A DNA stretch of 64,000 nucleotides from Chromatiales bacterium. Lineage in GTDB: Bacteria; Pseudomonadota; Gammaproteobacteria; Chromatiales; Chromatiaceae. The notes under the pieces were generated by a model, which made no database searches, was not told the DNA's origin, and saw nothing but the letters and a program-made list of their open reading frames with translations. Of this stretch, positions 17,556 through 26,704 are shown one piece after another. The stretch is taken from the NCBI GenBank assembly GCA_028280505.1, contig JANQLO010000069.1, forward strand, positions 42,701 through 106,700, given 5' to 3'. Every line of letters starts with the position of its first letter. Within the stretch, counting starts at the first letter, position 1. Both the position numbers and the translations under genes were made by a program.

Positions 17556-18473
17556 ATGAGCGAAAACAAATTCGATATCCCCGAACAGTTTGCCAGCCCC
17601 AATGTTCCGGCGTTGCTGACCGAGGGCAGTGTCATCCAGTTTAAATGTTACAAGGGCATCTCTTGTTTTAATGCCTGTTGCAAGCATGCGGATGTCACGC
17701 TGGCGCCTTACGATGTTCTGCGGCTGCAAAGGCGCCTCGGCATGAATTCCGAAGCGTTTTTGAAAAAGTATACGGTGCCGTTTCAACTCGATGCCGATGG
17801 CGTGCCGGGGGTCAAGCTGCGCACGGATGACGCGGGTGCCTGTTTGTTTCTCGATGGTGAGAACGGTTGTGGCGTTTACGAAGATCGCCCGACGGTGTGT
17901 CGCTACTATCCGGTCGCGTTGTTGAACATGCGTGAGAAAGATACCTATGAGGCGCAACAGCAGTACTCTCTGGTACGCGAAAGTCACTGTAAAGGTCATG
18001 ATGAGCCGCGCGAGATTACCCTGCATGACTATCGTAAAGAACAGGGCGTCGAAGAGTACGACGCGTTCAACCGCAGTTGGTATGAACTGATCTTGAAGAA
18101 AAAGTCCGGTGGTCCCGGGGTAGGCAAACCCAACGAGATGAGCCTGCAGTTGTTCTTCATGGCTTCTTTCAATTTCGACATGCTGCGTCGGTTTGTGTTG
18201 AGCGATAACTTCAAGGCCTCTTACGACCTGTCCGACGAGATCTATGCCGAGGTCGCTGAAGACGATATCGCCTTGATGAAGCTGGGTAACCGGCTGATGC
18301 GCCAGGCGCTGTTCGGTGAGAAGAGCATTCCGGAAAAAGGCGGTGCTTGGGAGAAACGGGTCGAAGAGCGCAAAGCGATTTGGGAGACGCGGGCCAAGGC
18401 CGAAATGGATGCGCGTAACGCCAAGACCGAAAGTGAAATGCGACAGGAGACGACCGGCTGCGCCGACAACTGA
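17556..18473 (+). CDS. YkgJ-family cysteine-cluster protein
   Basis: A 305-residue cytoplasmic protein. The N-terminal half carries the cysteine cluster of the YkgJ/Fe-S type (FKCYKGISCFNACCKHADVTL, then GCGVYEDRPTVCRYYPV), expected to bind zinc or an iron-sulfur cluster. The second half is helical and charged. The start at 17556 has GAGG seven bases upstream; the open frame extends back to 17385 without any coding character. Function in the family is mostly unknown. Neighbouring genes are the sulfur genes upstream and an alpha/beta hydrolase downstream. Confidence 0.85.
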   Translation: MSENKFDIPEQFASPNVPALLTEGSVIQFKCYKGISCFNACCKHADVTLAPYDVLRLQRRLGMNSEAFLKKYTVPFQLDADGVPGVKLRTDDAGACLFLDGENGCGVYEDRPTVCRYYPVALLNMREKDTYEAQQQYSLVRESHCKGHDEPREITLHDYRKEQGVEEYDAFNRSWYELILKKKSGGPGVGKPNEMSLQLFFMASFNFDMLRRFVLSDNFKASYDLSDEIYAEVAEDDIALMKLGNRLMRQALFGEKSIPEKGGAWEKRVEERKAIWETRAKAEMDARNAKTESEMRQETTGCADN

Positions 18474-18676
18474 TCAAGGCGCAGCGGTCGACGTATTTGT
18501 GCCGGGCATATCGCTTCGTCGTTTATCGGAATATCGATGGTCGAGTTCGATACGTTGACCCAAGACTCCGATAGCACGCCGGTTTCTATTACCAAGTTCA
18601 AATGTTCGGTATCCGATGTTCCTGGGGTTGTCTGGTTTTGCGAATAGATCGTCACGTAGTGAATGAACCCTTGCCG

Positions 18677-19531
18677 ATGCGACGGGGTTCGCTTGGCTTG
18701 TGTCTGGTTCTACTCTTTATTTGGGTACCGACCTGTGCGGCCGCGCAATATGAAGAACACATTGTTTCCGTACCTGTTACCGGTACTGAATCCGTACTTG
18801 CGGCGACGGTCTACCGTCCTCTAGTCGACGCCCGGTATCCGCTGGTCGTGGTGAGCCACGGTTCACCGCCTGACCCCGCCGAAAGACAGGCCTATGGTTA
18901 TTGGCGAAAGCCGGCGCTGATCGATGCATTGATCAGGCGCGGATTTGCCGTCATGGTGCCGATTCGGCGCGGTTTCGGTGCGACCGGCGGTGATTATCTG
19001 GCCGATTTCGGCGGTTGCACGAGTCCCGGTCCGGACTTCCATCGCGCCAGCCTGGCGGCGGCTGAGGATATCGTCGCGAGTGTCGACTATGCGCGGCGTT
19101 TGCCTTTTGTACGGCCCGACCGGATCGTTTTAATCGGCCAGTCCGCCGGTGGTATCGCCTCGCTCGCCGCCGCTGCGCTGAAGCCGGAAGGCGTCGTCGC
19201 GGTCGCCAACTTCTCGGCTGGTCGTGGAGGTGATCCCAGCGTCAATGTTGGCAGGCCGTGTTTTGAGGATTTGATGGCGCAGACCATCGCGCGGCATGCA
19301 AGAAGTACAGATGTCCCTGTGCTCTGGTTCTATGCCGAAAACGATCGTTTCTTTGCACCGCCCGTCGTACGTAAATGGTTCGACGCCTTCAGCGCGGGTG
19401 GCGGTAAAGGGCATTTGGTGATCGTTCCCCCTTTCGGGCGTGACGGACACGATATATTGCTGTCACCGTTTGGTCAGGCCGAGTGGGGACCGGCCTTCGA
19501 CGTTTTCATGCAAGAGCATGGATTGCCCTAA
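18677..19531 (+). CDS. Secreted alpha/beta hydrolase (dienelactone hydrolase/peptidase-like)
   Basis: About 284 residues, starting with a signal peptide (MRRGSLGLCLVLLFIWVPTCAAA). The hydrolase fold shows VVVSHGSPP (oxyanion region), the nucleophile elbow GQSAGG, an acid in YAENDRFF and the histidine in GRDGHDILL. A Cys-containing insert (GGCTSPGPDFH) lies between the core strands. The start at 18677 fits the signal peptide; the frame is open back to 18602. The substrate is unknown; an esterase or peptidase acting in the periplasm is plausible. Confidence 0.78.
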   Translation: MRRGSLGLCLVLLFIWVPTCAAAQYEEHIVSVPVTGTESVLAATVYRPLVDARYPLVVVSHGSPPDPAERQAYGYWRKPALIDALIRRGFAVMVPIRRGFGATGGDYLADFGGCTSPGPDFHRASLAAAEDIVASVDYARRLPFVRPDRIVLIGQSAGGIASLAAAALKPEGVVAVANFSAGRGGDPSVNVGRPCFEDLMAQTIARHARSTDVPVLWFYAENDRFFAPPVVRKWFDAFSAGGGKGHLVIVPPFGRDGHDILLSPFGQAEWGPAFDVFMQEHGLP

Positions 19532-19542
19532 AAGCCAATGAT

Positions 19543-19836
19543 TCAATTCGTGCCCTGAATCTCGCGCCGATGTTGCCAGATACGAATGAAAGGGTAGCCC
19601 ATCGATAACAGTAGGATGGCCATCGCGATCGACATCTGCCCCTGGGTGGTCAGCGTAATCACTATGCCGAAGGCGATCACCATCGACAGGGTCGAATCGA
19701 CAAGTGAATTGCGGATCAGACGTTTGCGGGTGTCTTCGGTTTCACGGCCGGTGATGAACAACACCAGTACCGGCAGCAGGTAATGCAGGGGTGCATAGAA
19801 ACCGGCGATGATGATCCAAACGACAACGTCATCCAT
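19543..19836 (-). CDS. Small inner-membrane protein
   Basis: A 97-residue protein with two or three hydrophobic helices (VVVWIIIAGFYAPLHYLLPVLVLFI, then STLSMVIAFGIVITL and MSIAMAILLLSMGYPFI) separated by a charged cytoplasmic loop (GRETEDTRKRL). AGGA lies six bases before the ATG. I do not recognise the family. It is convergent with the hydrolase and about 130 bases downstream of the sulfur-globule-type gene on the same strand. Confidence 0.75.
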   Translation of the reverse strand: MDDVVVWIIIAGFYAPLHYLLPVLVLFITGRETEDTRKRLIRNSLVDSTLSMVIAFGIVITLTTQGQMSIAMAILLLSMGYPFIRIWQHRREIQGTN

Positions 19837-19966
19837 AAATAAATCCTGTTCGGTTTCCCAGTTTGATGGGCGTATTTCGACGACGACAAACGCTGCGCCT
19901 TATAGGGTGCAGGGTTCGTCGTGTCGATTTGGGCCGGGATGAAACCCGACGTGCGATCAGCGAAGT

Positions 19967-20338
19967 TTACTTGCTCGACTCGGTAGTCGTCTGCGGCTGT
20001 GCGACAACGTATGGTGTATGGCCCCACCCGGCATGGTAAGGATATCCCCAGCCGCCGCTATAGTGTGGCGCATAGCCCCTGTAATATGGATAGCCGTAAC
20101 CTCCCCAAGGACCACCGTAACCCCACGGGCCGCCATAACCCCCCCAAGGTCTGCCGCCGTAGCCCCAGGGACCGCCACCGTAGTAACCGCCACCGAAGAA
20201 TTCTTCCATCCAGTAGCGCGGATCCCAGGGGTCGTAGGGATTCCAACCATAGCCGCCCCAGTTTCCCCACCAGGCAGAGCTATTGCCGGCGGCGGTCATC
20301 AGCATTGCCGTCAGCAGTGACAAAGTCAGTTTCTTCAT
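19967..20338 (-). CDS. Sulfur-globule-type Gly/Tyr/Trp-rich secreted protein
   Basis: A 123-residue secreted protein with a signal peptide (cleaved near NSSA|WWGNW) and a mature part made almost entirely of Gly, Tyr, Trp and Pro in PWGYGG/PWGGYG-like repeats. This composition matches the small structural envelope proteins of sulfur globules (Sgp/CV1-CV3 type) in purple and colourless sulfur bacteria. GGAG lies six bases before the ATG. Presence of aprBA 3 kb away supports the call. The low-complexity makeup also fits other surface or cell-wall proteins, so the assignment rests on composition and context rather than a catalytic motif. Confidence 0.62.
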   Translation of the reverse strand: MKKLTLSLLTAMLMTAAGNSSAWWGNWGGYGWNPYDPWDPRYWMEEFFGGGYYGGGPWGYGGRPWGGYGGPWGYGGPWGGYGYPYYRGYAPHYSGGWGYPYHAGWGHTPYVVAQPQTTTESSK

Positions 20339-20520
20339 GACGTGCTCCTCAAATACTATATAAGTGTTTGTGAATATAATGGTTCAACGGATTGCCGGCG
20401 ATTTCTTTGAGCGGGATCAAAACATCGTGACAAGCGTTGGAGACTGCATTGCCGTGAATACTTTGTCGTCGGCTGCTCTGAGGCGTGCCGAACCAAGGCG
20501 TTGTTGCCCTTCAGGGGGGC

Positions 20521-20679
20521 TCAGGCTTCGTTGAGTGCCCGGGCGAACATATCCCGGATGGGTTGCGTAAGGCAGTCGAGCGGCGTGCGTTCGCCGGTTT
20601 TGCTGTAGAGGTCGACCGGCATACCGGGGATCAGTTTTGCCGAGATGCTGCAGGCGTTCTGTACTTGTAGAAGATGATT
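20521..20679 (-). pseudogene. C-terminal remnant of a HlyD-family membrane fusion protein
   Basis: About 52 codons on the minus strand, ending at a TGA at 20521, encode the conserved C-terminus of type I secretion adaptors: LIPGMPVDLYSKTGERTPLDCL then QPIRDMFARALNEA. An in-frame stop lies just upstream (20680-20682) and no start or N-terminal part exists. The remnant starts exactly next to a 9-bp inverted repeat. No type I ABC exporter remains nearby. Confidence 0.72.
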
Positions 20680-20680
20680 T

Positions 20681-20703
20681 CATTCGCCGTTCAACGGCGA
20701 ATG
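20681..20703. repeat. Perfect 9-bp inverted repeat at the HlyD break point
   Basis: Arms CATTCGCCG (20681-20689) and CGGCGAATG (20695-20703) flank a 5-base loop. It sits exactly where the HlyD similarity stops. It could be a REP-like palindrome or a scar of the rearrangement; no T-run follows on either side. Confidence 0.6.
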
Positions 20704-20830
20704 CGGGTGTCGCGGATTGAAATGACTCGCCGCCGTTTGGGGCAAAGGCCGGCGGCCGGATGCGGCTTGTCCCAAGTAAAGGTGAATGCAGGCACTGATC
20801 GCCAGAACCTAAGGGGGTCAGCGAGATGCC

Positions 20831-23800
20831 TCAGCGCTTTCCGGCAGGTGCGGCCAGTCCTTTTGGCGTTTGGGCCCGGAAACGGGTTTCGATGTTCGGT
20901 TTGTCTGCCAACCATGCAGGGAGTTTTGATGCCGGCATGGGCTTTGCGATCCAATATCCTTGGATAGCATCGCAGCCCATCTTGCGAAGCATCGTGAGTT
21001 GCGCCTCGGTTTCGACGCCTTCGGCGACCGTATTCAGACCGAGTTCTTGGGCCAATGCGACCGTCGCACGGACAATCGCCTGATCACTTGGATCATCGAC
21101 CATATCGCGAATGAAGCTGCGGTCGATTTTCAAGGTATCGATGGGCAGGCGTTTTAGTCGGTTCAGGGAAGAATGTCCCGTTCCGAAATCGTCGATCGAT
21201 AAGGCGATGCCTTGTTCCCGTAAGGCCTTCAACGCGGCGATATTGCCGTCAGCCCTTCCCATCATGGCGGTTTCGGTAACCTCGATGCCCAATCTATTCG
21301 GTGAGATCCCGGCAGATCGCAGCGTGTCGAGCAGCTTGCTAGGGTACTCGTCGCGCATCAGCTGACTCCCGTCGATGTTCAGGTACACACGTGGATCGGT
21401 GATGCCGGCATTTTCCCAGCTGACGATTTGGCGCACCGCGCGTTGCATTACCCATTCGCCGATTTCGATGATCAGGCCGCTCTCTTTCGCCAGCGGTAGA
21501 AACTTATCCGGTCCCAGCAGGCCGCGTGTAGGGTGTTGCCAGCGAATCAATGCCTCCACAGCCTCGACGATGCCTTTGGTCAGGCTCACTTTGGGTTGGT
21601 AATAAAGGACCAGTTCATCGCCATCAAGAGCGTGGCGCAGCTCGCTTTCAAGTTGTAAACGCTCTTCTGCGAAGACCGCTGAGTCTTCGTTACTGTGTTG
21701 CCAGGTATTGCCGCCGGCGGCTTTGGCCACGTACATGGCGGCATCCGCGCGGCGCAGCAAGGTACTGGCGTCCGCGCCGTCCTGTGGGTACATCGCGATA
21801 CCTATCGAGGCGCCGACGACGACGGATTGATCCTCGAAACCGCGTAACCGAAACGAGGGTTTAATGGCGTCGATCAGCTTCATCGCGACGACCGAAGCGG
21901 TCTGTGGATCGGTGAGCCCCTCGAGCAGAATCACGAATTCGTCGCCACCTTGTCGAGCCAGTGTGTCTTCATGTCGTAATCCGTCGCCAATACGTTCGGC
22001 GGCTTGACAAATGAGTTGGTCACCGGCCTCGTGCCCGAGGCTGTCGTTGATCTGCTTGAAACGGTCGAGATCGACGAAGAGAAGCCCGAGCATCGAGTCT
22101 TCACGGCCGGCACGTGCCATGGCATGTTCCAATCTGTCCCTTAGCAGACGCCGGTTGGGCAGGCCTGTAAGGGAGTCAAAGTGGGCCAGATAGAACAGGC
22201 GATCCTCTTTCTCCTTCAGATCCGAGATGTCGTTGAATACGCCGACGTAGCTGGTTGCACGCCCGTCGATATCGCGTATTGCCGAGATCGATAGCCATTG
22301 TGGATAGATTGAACCGTTTTTTCGTCGGTTGAGAATCTCTCCTTGCCAGGTGCCCCGTTCAAGCAAATCCTGCCACATTGCGGCATAGAATTCGGACGCA
22401 TGACGACCCGATGAGAGTAACGAGGGTTTTCGACCGATGACTTCCGATTCTTCATAGCCTGTCAATCGGGTGAATGCCGGGTTGACCGCAACGATTTTTC
22501 CTTGGGTGTCGGTGATCAATACGCCTTCGACGGCGGCTTTGACCGCCGCATCGGTTTGGCGCAATTGTTGTTCGCGCGTAAGGCGTTCGCGAATATCGGC
22601 GAATACCGTAACCACGGCGACGGTCTCGCCGGCCTCTATGATCGGTGAGGCGGTTACTTCCACGTTGATGTGTGTCCCATCCTTACTGCGGAATACTTCC
22701 TGGTCACCTTGAAACACTTTTCCCTGCTCGGTTACGCATCGGATCGGACATTCATCGGCGGACACGGTCGATCCGCTGGAGTAGGCATGGAACATATCGT
22801 GTGCATCCCGGCCTATAAATTCCTCCTGCGAGTAGCCGAGCAACGCACTGGCGGCAGGATTGGTATAGGAAATGTTGCCGTTACGGTCGAGTACGTAGAT
22901 ACCCTTTCCGACGTGTTCGCTAAGCGTATTTAGGCGTTGACGAGTCAGTTGTAGCCGCACTCCCAGTAGCGTCACGCCGACCAGCAGTAGAATTGCGAGT
23001 CCGAAGGCCGATAATACGGCGAGACCGCGTTCCAAGTATTGTTCGTCGCGACTGTAGGCAAGGATGTAACCGGAAACACGCCCACGGTCGTTATGAATCG
23101 GTAGACCGTTCACGAAGAAACAATCGGTAAGGCTGTTGCAAACGTGGCGCGCGAAGGCCTCTCCTTCATCCATTGCCGCGGTAACCTTACGATCACTGCC
23201 GATGCGGTTTTCGAGTGTGGCCGCATGGTTGGGTAACTTGACGATCGGTTCTTCGAAAAGCGGGTTCTCGAAGTTCTCTGTTACGTATTCTGGATGCAAG
23301 GCCGATGCAAGATACAGTGAATCGAATAGCGGCTTGGCATCTCGTAGGTCGTCACCGGTCGAGCGCATGAGATCGTCACGTTCCAGCAGAAAGCGGACTG
23401 TTGCGGTGTTACCGACCTCGCGTTCGACAAGACGTTGAATTGCGGTAAATGACAGGCTGACTTCTACACCGCCGAGTAGGTTCTGGCCGTCCAGAATCGG
23501 GAAGCAAAACCGAAACCCGGACATCAGCCGACCGTTCTCGAATCCTGACGTCGGTTTGCGCGTCGCCATCGCCCGCATCATCAATGGCCGGATATGGCTT
23601 AAATCGTCATCGCTGCGTTCGGGTGCATGCATGCGCAATATGGATCTGCCGTTCGGTGCAAAGAACTGCAGTTGTCGGACATGTTTGGTGCGCAGCGAGT
23701 CGTAGAGCGGAAATATGTGTCGGTAGAGCAACCCACGGGCTATGTCGTGACCCTCCTGAATCTGGTGCAGGAGATCGATGACCTCCGGATCACCGACAAC

Positions 23801-23989
23801 CCAGTCGGAAACGACGTCGGCGAACTCCTTGTAACCCATCGACACACCGGCATAAGCTGCTTCGATCTGGGCGAAGTTCACTTCGAGTCGTTGTTCGGTC
23901 TCGCGGGTATGAAAGGCGAAAAAAAGCAACGTGACCGGCAATGTCGCGCCCAGCAAAATCAGCAGTGTCCGGCGCAACAGACGGTTCAC
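20831..23989 (-). CDS. Membrane GGDEF-EAL protein with periplasmic sensor and two PAS domains
   Basis: A 1052-residue bifunctional-type cyclic-di-GMP protein. TM1 (about 7-25) and TM2 (about 325-350) bracket a large periplasmic sensor. Two PAS domains follow (about 360-480 and 490-615), then GGDEF with intact GGDEF at 681-685 and an RxxD inhibition site (RHED) five residues before it. The EAL domain has EAL at 812-814 and DDFGTGHSSL. Both synthesis and hydrolysis look possible. It starts two bases after the stop of a PhnD-like binding protein, so that secreted protein is probably its periplasmic ligand sensor. A run of Ala/Pro/Lys ends the protein. Confidence 0.93.
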   Translation of the reverse strand: MNRLLRRTLLILLGATLPVTLLFFAFHTRETEQRLEVNFAQIEAAYAGVSMGYKEFADVVSDWVVGDPEVIDLLHQIQEGHDIARGLLYRHIFPLYDSLRTKHVRQLQFFAPNGRSILRMHAPERSDDDLSHIRPLMMRAMATRKPTSGFENGRLMSGFRFCFPILDGQNLLGGVEVSLSFTAIQRLVEREVGNTATVRFLLERDDLMRSTGDDLRDAKPLFDSLYLASALHPEYVTENFENPLFEEPIVKLPNHAATLENRIGSDRKVTAAMDEGEAFARHVCNSLTDCFFVNGLPIHNDRGRVSGYILAYSRDEQYLERGLAVLSAFGLAILLLVGVTLLGVRLQLTRQRLNTLSEHVGKGIYVLDRNGNISYTNPAASALLGYSQEEFIGRDAHDMFHAYSSGSTVSADECPIRCVTEQGKVFQGDQEVFRSKDGTHINVEVTASPIIEAGETVAVVTVFADIRERLTREQQLRQTDAAVKAAVEGVLITDTQGKIVAVNPAFTRLTGYEESEVIGRKPSLLSSGRHASEFYAAMWQDLLERGTWQGEILNRRKNGSIYPQWLSISAIRDIDGRATSYVGVFNDISDLKEKEDRLFYLAHFDSLTGLPNRRLLRDRLEHAMARAGREDSMLGLLFVDLDRFKQINDSLGHEAGDQLICQAAERIGDGLRHEDTLARQGGDEFVILLEGLTDPQTASVVAMKLIDAIKPSFRLRGFEDQSVVVGASIGIAMYPQDGADASTLLRRADAAMYVAKAAGGNTWQHSNEDSAVFAEERLQLESELRHALDGDELVLYYQPKVSLTKGIVEAVEALIRWQHPTRGLLGPDKFLPLAKESGLIIEIGEWVMQRAVRQIVSWENAGITDPRVYLNIDGSQLMRDEYPSKLLDTLRSAGISPNRLGIEVTETAMMGRADGNIAALKALREQGIALSIDDFGTGHSSLNRLKRLPIDTLKIDRSFIRDMVDDPSDQAIVRATVALAQELGLNTVAEGVETEAQLTMLRKMGCDAIQGYWIAKPMPASKLPAWLADKPNIETRFRAQTPKGLAAPAGKR

Positions 23990-23991
23990 GG

Positions 23992-24852
23992 CTATTTTTC
24001 CTCGGGCACGCCGCCATCGAGTCGTCGCAGATCTTTGCGCAGTGCTTCGTAGTCTTGGTCATTTGCACTGAAAGCGCCGTTGCGCATGGGGTCTCCCCAT
24101 CGGGCACGTTCAGCCCGGCTTGCCGTCAGGAGTGCGTTTCGAATCGCTATGCGCTGATCCGCTGTCATCGTCCGTTTGTTTGCTACCAGCGCAAATCCGG
24201 GGTAAGGCCCCACTTGGTCGATGACTTGGATCCCAAGACGCGCGTGTTTATGTGCGATAGCAAGTTTGGCGCCGGCAACGTCGTAAACGCCCCTGACGAC
24301 GCCCATGATGGCTTTATCGTGCCCGCCCGCGTACTCGTATCGGTTGTTTTGGCCGTCGATGGCCCGCCCTGCTCGGGCCAGCATTACCGAGACGGCGAAG
24401 TAGCCACAGGTCGATTTGGGCTGCGTTAAACCGATGTGTTTGTTGATCACATCCGTAGCCCGGTATGGGCCCTCGTTACCAAAGGCTACCAACGCGCAGT
24501 TGTAGTTCGGACTACCGTCGTTTTCTCGGAAATGTACCAGGGGCTCGAAGGCTGAATCTTGTTGTCTTAAGGTGACGTAGGGTAATGGGCCCAGAAATGT
24601 CAGATCAATCTCGTCGCGTTTTTGAGCATCGATAACGGCGTCGTAGTCAGGAATGTATGTCCAATGGAACTGAATTTTGGTCTGTTTCGTCAGGTAGTCC
24701 AGCATCGGTAAGAATTGGCTTCGCAAGGCACGCTCCCCGAGCATGGGCAGTGGCGTAAACTTTATTGTTCCGCCGGGTTCAAGGGCCCTGGCCGGGATAG
24801 ACGTAAAGAAAGCCGCCAGCATTATTATTTTGAGTGATATTGCCACTCTCAC
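23992..24852 (-). CDS. PhnD-like periplasmic substrate-binding protein
   Basis: About 286 residues of the phosphate/phosphite/phosphonate-binding (PhnD-type) family. The GTG start at 24852 has AGGAGG eight bases upstream and gives a signal peptide (ISLKIIMLAAFFTSIPARA); an upstream in-frame ATG at 24918 adds an unlikely basic extension. Typical segments are TFLGPLPYVTLRQ, the HFRENDGSPNYNCALVA strand and STCGYFAVSVMLARAG. No ABC permease or ATPase is beside it. The GGDEF-EAL gene follows after two bases, so this protein is likely a dedicated sensor for that enzyme rather than a transporter part. The ligand (phosphonate-like or another oxyanion) is unknown. Confidence 0.83.
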   Translation of the reverse strand: MRVAISLKIIMLAAFFTSIPARALEPGGTIKFTPLPMLGERALRSQFLPMLDYLTKQTKIQFHWTYIPDYDAVIDAQKRDEIDLTFLGPLPYVTLRQQDSAFEPLVHFRENDGSPNYNCALVAFGNEGPYRATDVINKHIGLTQPKSTCGYFAVSVMLARAGRAIDGQNNRYEYAGGHDKAIMGVVRGVYDVAGAKLAIAHKHARLGIQVIDQVGPYPGFALVANKRTMTADQRIAIRNALLTASRAERARWGDPMRNGAFSANDQDYEALRKDLRRLDGGVPEEK

Positions 24853-25472
24853 TTGGCCGACCTCCTGCTTGCGGTTCCGATGGCACGGTGTGGCAACGAA
24901 TGCAATCCTGCTCTTCAATACGCCCTAGCGGCTTTTGCCCATCGATCTTGAACATGGTGAGTACCAGTCAGGCGCTGGGAGATGGGACCGGAGTCGTTGC
25001 AGCGCCCATCATCTGTTCGAAGGCCGGTGCTCGGTACCGTGCGGCATGTCCGAATGTTTTATCGTAGGACAAGAGTCTGAATTTCTCCCCATCGATGCGA
25101 TAGCGGTCACAGAGCGGTGGCGTCGGGGATTGGGTGGGAAACGGCGAATTTGAGGTAGTCCTGTATGAGAAATGGTCGCGTTCATCGGGCCTGCGATATG
25201 CTTGGCTTTTGAATCTGGCGGCCGTTTCGTACGCAGAAGACCTTGGCGACCCTTTTGGGCTACAACGCGACCGGATGGGCGGGGATGCCCGAGGATCGTG
25301 AGCGTTGGGGCTTTGCGGGACGAGGCAAGATTGCCGACATCGGCTAGCCTTAGTTCACACTGCCGAGCAAGGCTCGGCGGTGTCGATATCGGGTCGATGT
25401 GCCGTTGGTCGTTGTCTTTTCGTCGTGGACGCCTCATCGATGCCCCCTCAGCACTAAAAAAGGAGCAAATCC
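24853..25472. other. 620-base stretch without a recognisable gene
   Basis: No frame has both a start with a ribosome site and family resemblance. A stretch on the minus strand (about 24978-25150) encodes a coding-looking tail around CDRYRIDGEKFRLLSYDKTFGHA that has no start and may be a relic. The right end carries AAGGAG for the thiolase start. A short CCGAGC/GCTCGG hairpin near 25360 has no T-run. Confidence 0.4.
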
Positions 25473-26654
25473 ATGTCTCGTGATGTCGTTGTTCTCAGTG
25501 CCGTTCGGTCCGCAATTGGTTCGTTCGGCGGTGCCCTTAGTCAGATCGAACCGCCGGAACTGGCCGCTCAGGTGATGCAGGAGGCGGTCAGACGGTCCGA
25601 CGTTGATCCCGCATTAATTAACTATGTCACCGTCGGCAATTGTATCCCGACCGATTCGCGCTTCGCTTATGTCGCGCGCGTGGCGGCTATTCAGGCGGGG
25701 CTCCCGATGGAATCCGTTGCGATGGCCGTTAATCGCCTTTGCAGTTCCGGTCTGCAGGCGGTTGTGAGCAGTGCGCAGGGCGTTATGTTGGGCGATTATG
25801 ACTATGCCGTTGGTGGTGGTGTCGAGGTGATGTCACGCGGCGCCTATTTGTCACCGACGATGCGCTCCGGTGCGCGTATGGGGGATGCGACGATGATCGA
25901 TGGGATGGTCGCAACCTTGACCGATCCTTTCGGTGCCGGCCATATGGGGATCACGGCCGAGAATCTGGCCGAGAAGTGGGATATCAGCCGCGAGGAGCAG
26001 GATGCCTTGGCGGCGGAGTCTCACCGCAGAGCAGCTGCGGCGATCGCCGAAGGGCGCTTCGATGCACAGATCACACCGGTCGTCATTAAGCACCGCAAGG
26101 GTGACGTCACGGTCGACAAAGATGAACACGTCAAGCCGGGTACCACGGTAGAGAAGCTCGCGACCATGCGGCCGGCGTTCAAGAAAGACGGCACGGTAAC
26201 GGCAGGCAATGCGTCGGGTATCAATGATGGAGCGGCATTCTTGGTGCTGGCTGCGGCTGACGTGGCTTCTGCTGCAGGCCTCAAACCGATGGCCGGGTTG
26301 GTCTCCTACGCGGTTGCCGGCGTGCCGAATGAAATTATGGGTGAAGGGCCGATACCGGCTTCCAAGCAGGCTCTGGCAAAGGCGGGCCTGACACTTGATG
26401 ATATGGATGTCATTGAGTCGAACGAGGCCTTTGCAGCGCAGGCTCTGGCGGTTGCGAAGGGGCTCGGGCTCGATATGGAAAAGACCAACCCGAATGGTGG
26501 CGCGATCGCGCTCGGTCATCCTGTGGGCTGCTCTGGCGCCTTTATCGCGACCAAGGCGATTCATGAGTTGCATCGGATCGGTGGAACCCATGCGTTGGTC
26601 ACCATGTGTATCGGTGGTGGTCAGGGTATTGCGGCGATCTTCAAACGTTTGTGA
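25473..26654 (+). CDS. Thiolase (acetyl-CoA C-acyltransferase)
   Basis: A 393-residue thiolase that either condenses two acyl-CoA units or cleaves 3-ketoacyl-CoA. The acylated cysteine is C90 in NRLCSSGLQAV; the second active-site set is GHPVGCSGA and CIGGGQG near the C-terminus, with NEAFAAQ before them. Length and termini are intact, and AAGGAG precedes the ATG. It is followed at about 50 bases by an amidase on the same strand; no beta-oxidation or polyhydroxybutyrate gene is adjacent, so the direction of the reaction cannot be told from context. Confidence 0.93.
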   Translation: MSRDVVVLSAVRSAIGSFGGALSQIEPPELAAQVMQEAVRRSDVDPALINYVTVGNCIPTDSRFAYVARVAAIQAGLPMESVAMAVNRLCSSGLQAVVSSAQGVMLGDYDYAVGGGVEVMSRGAYLSPTMRSGARMGDATMIDGMVATLTDPFGAGHMGITAENLAEKWDISREEQDALAAESHRRAAAAIAEGRFDAQITPVVIKHRKGDVTVDKDEHVKPGTTVEKLATMRPAFKKDGTVTAGNASGINDGAAFLVLAAADVASAAGLKPMAGLVSYAVAGVPNEIMGEGPIPASKQALAKAGLTLDDMDVIESNEAFAAQALAVAKGLGLDMEKTNPNGGAIALGHPVGCSGAFIATKAIHELHRIGGTHALVTMCIGGGQGIAAIFKRL

Positions 26655-26704
26655 TGCGGCGTCGCCGGCCCGGGATAGGGGCCGGCGAGTCGATTTGTTC
26701 ACCG

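Noticed and set aside
20681..20703. Inverted repeat as a Rho-independent terminator
   Set aside because: No T-run follows on either strand and no intact gene ends there.
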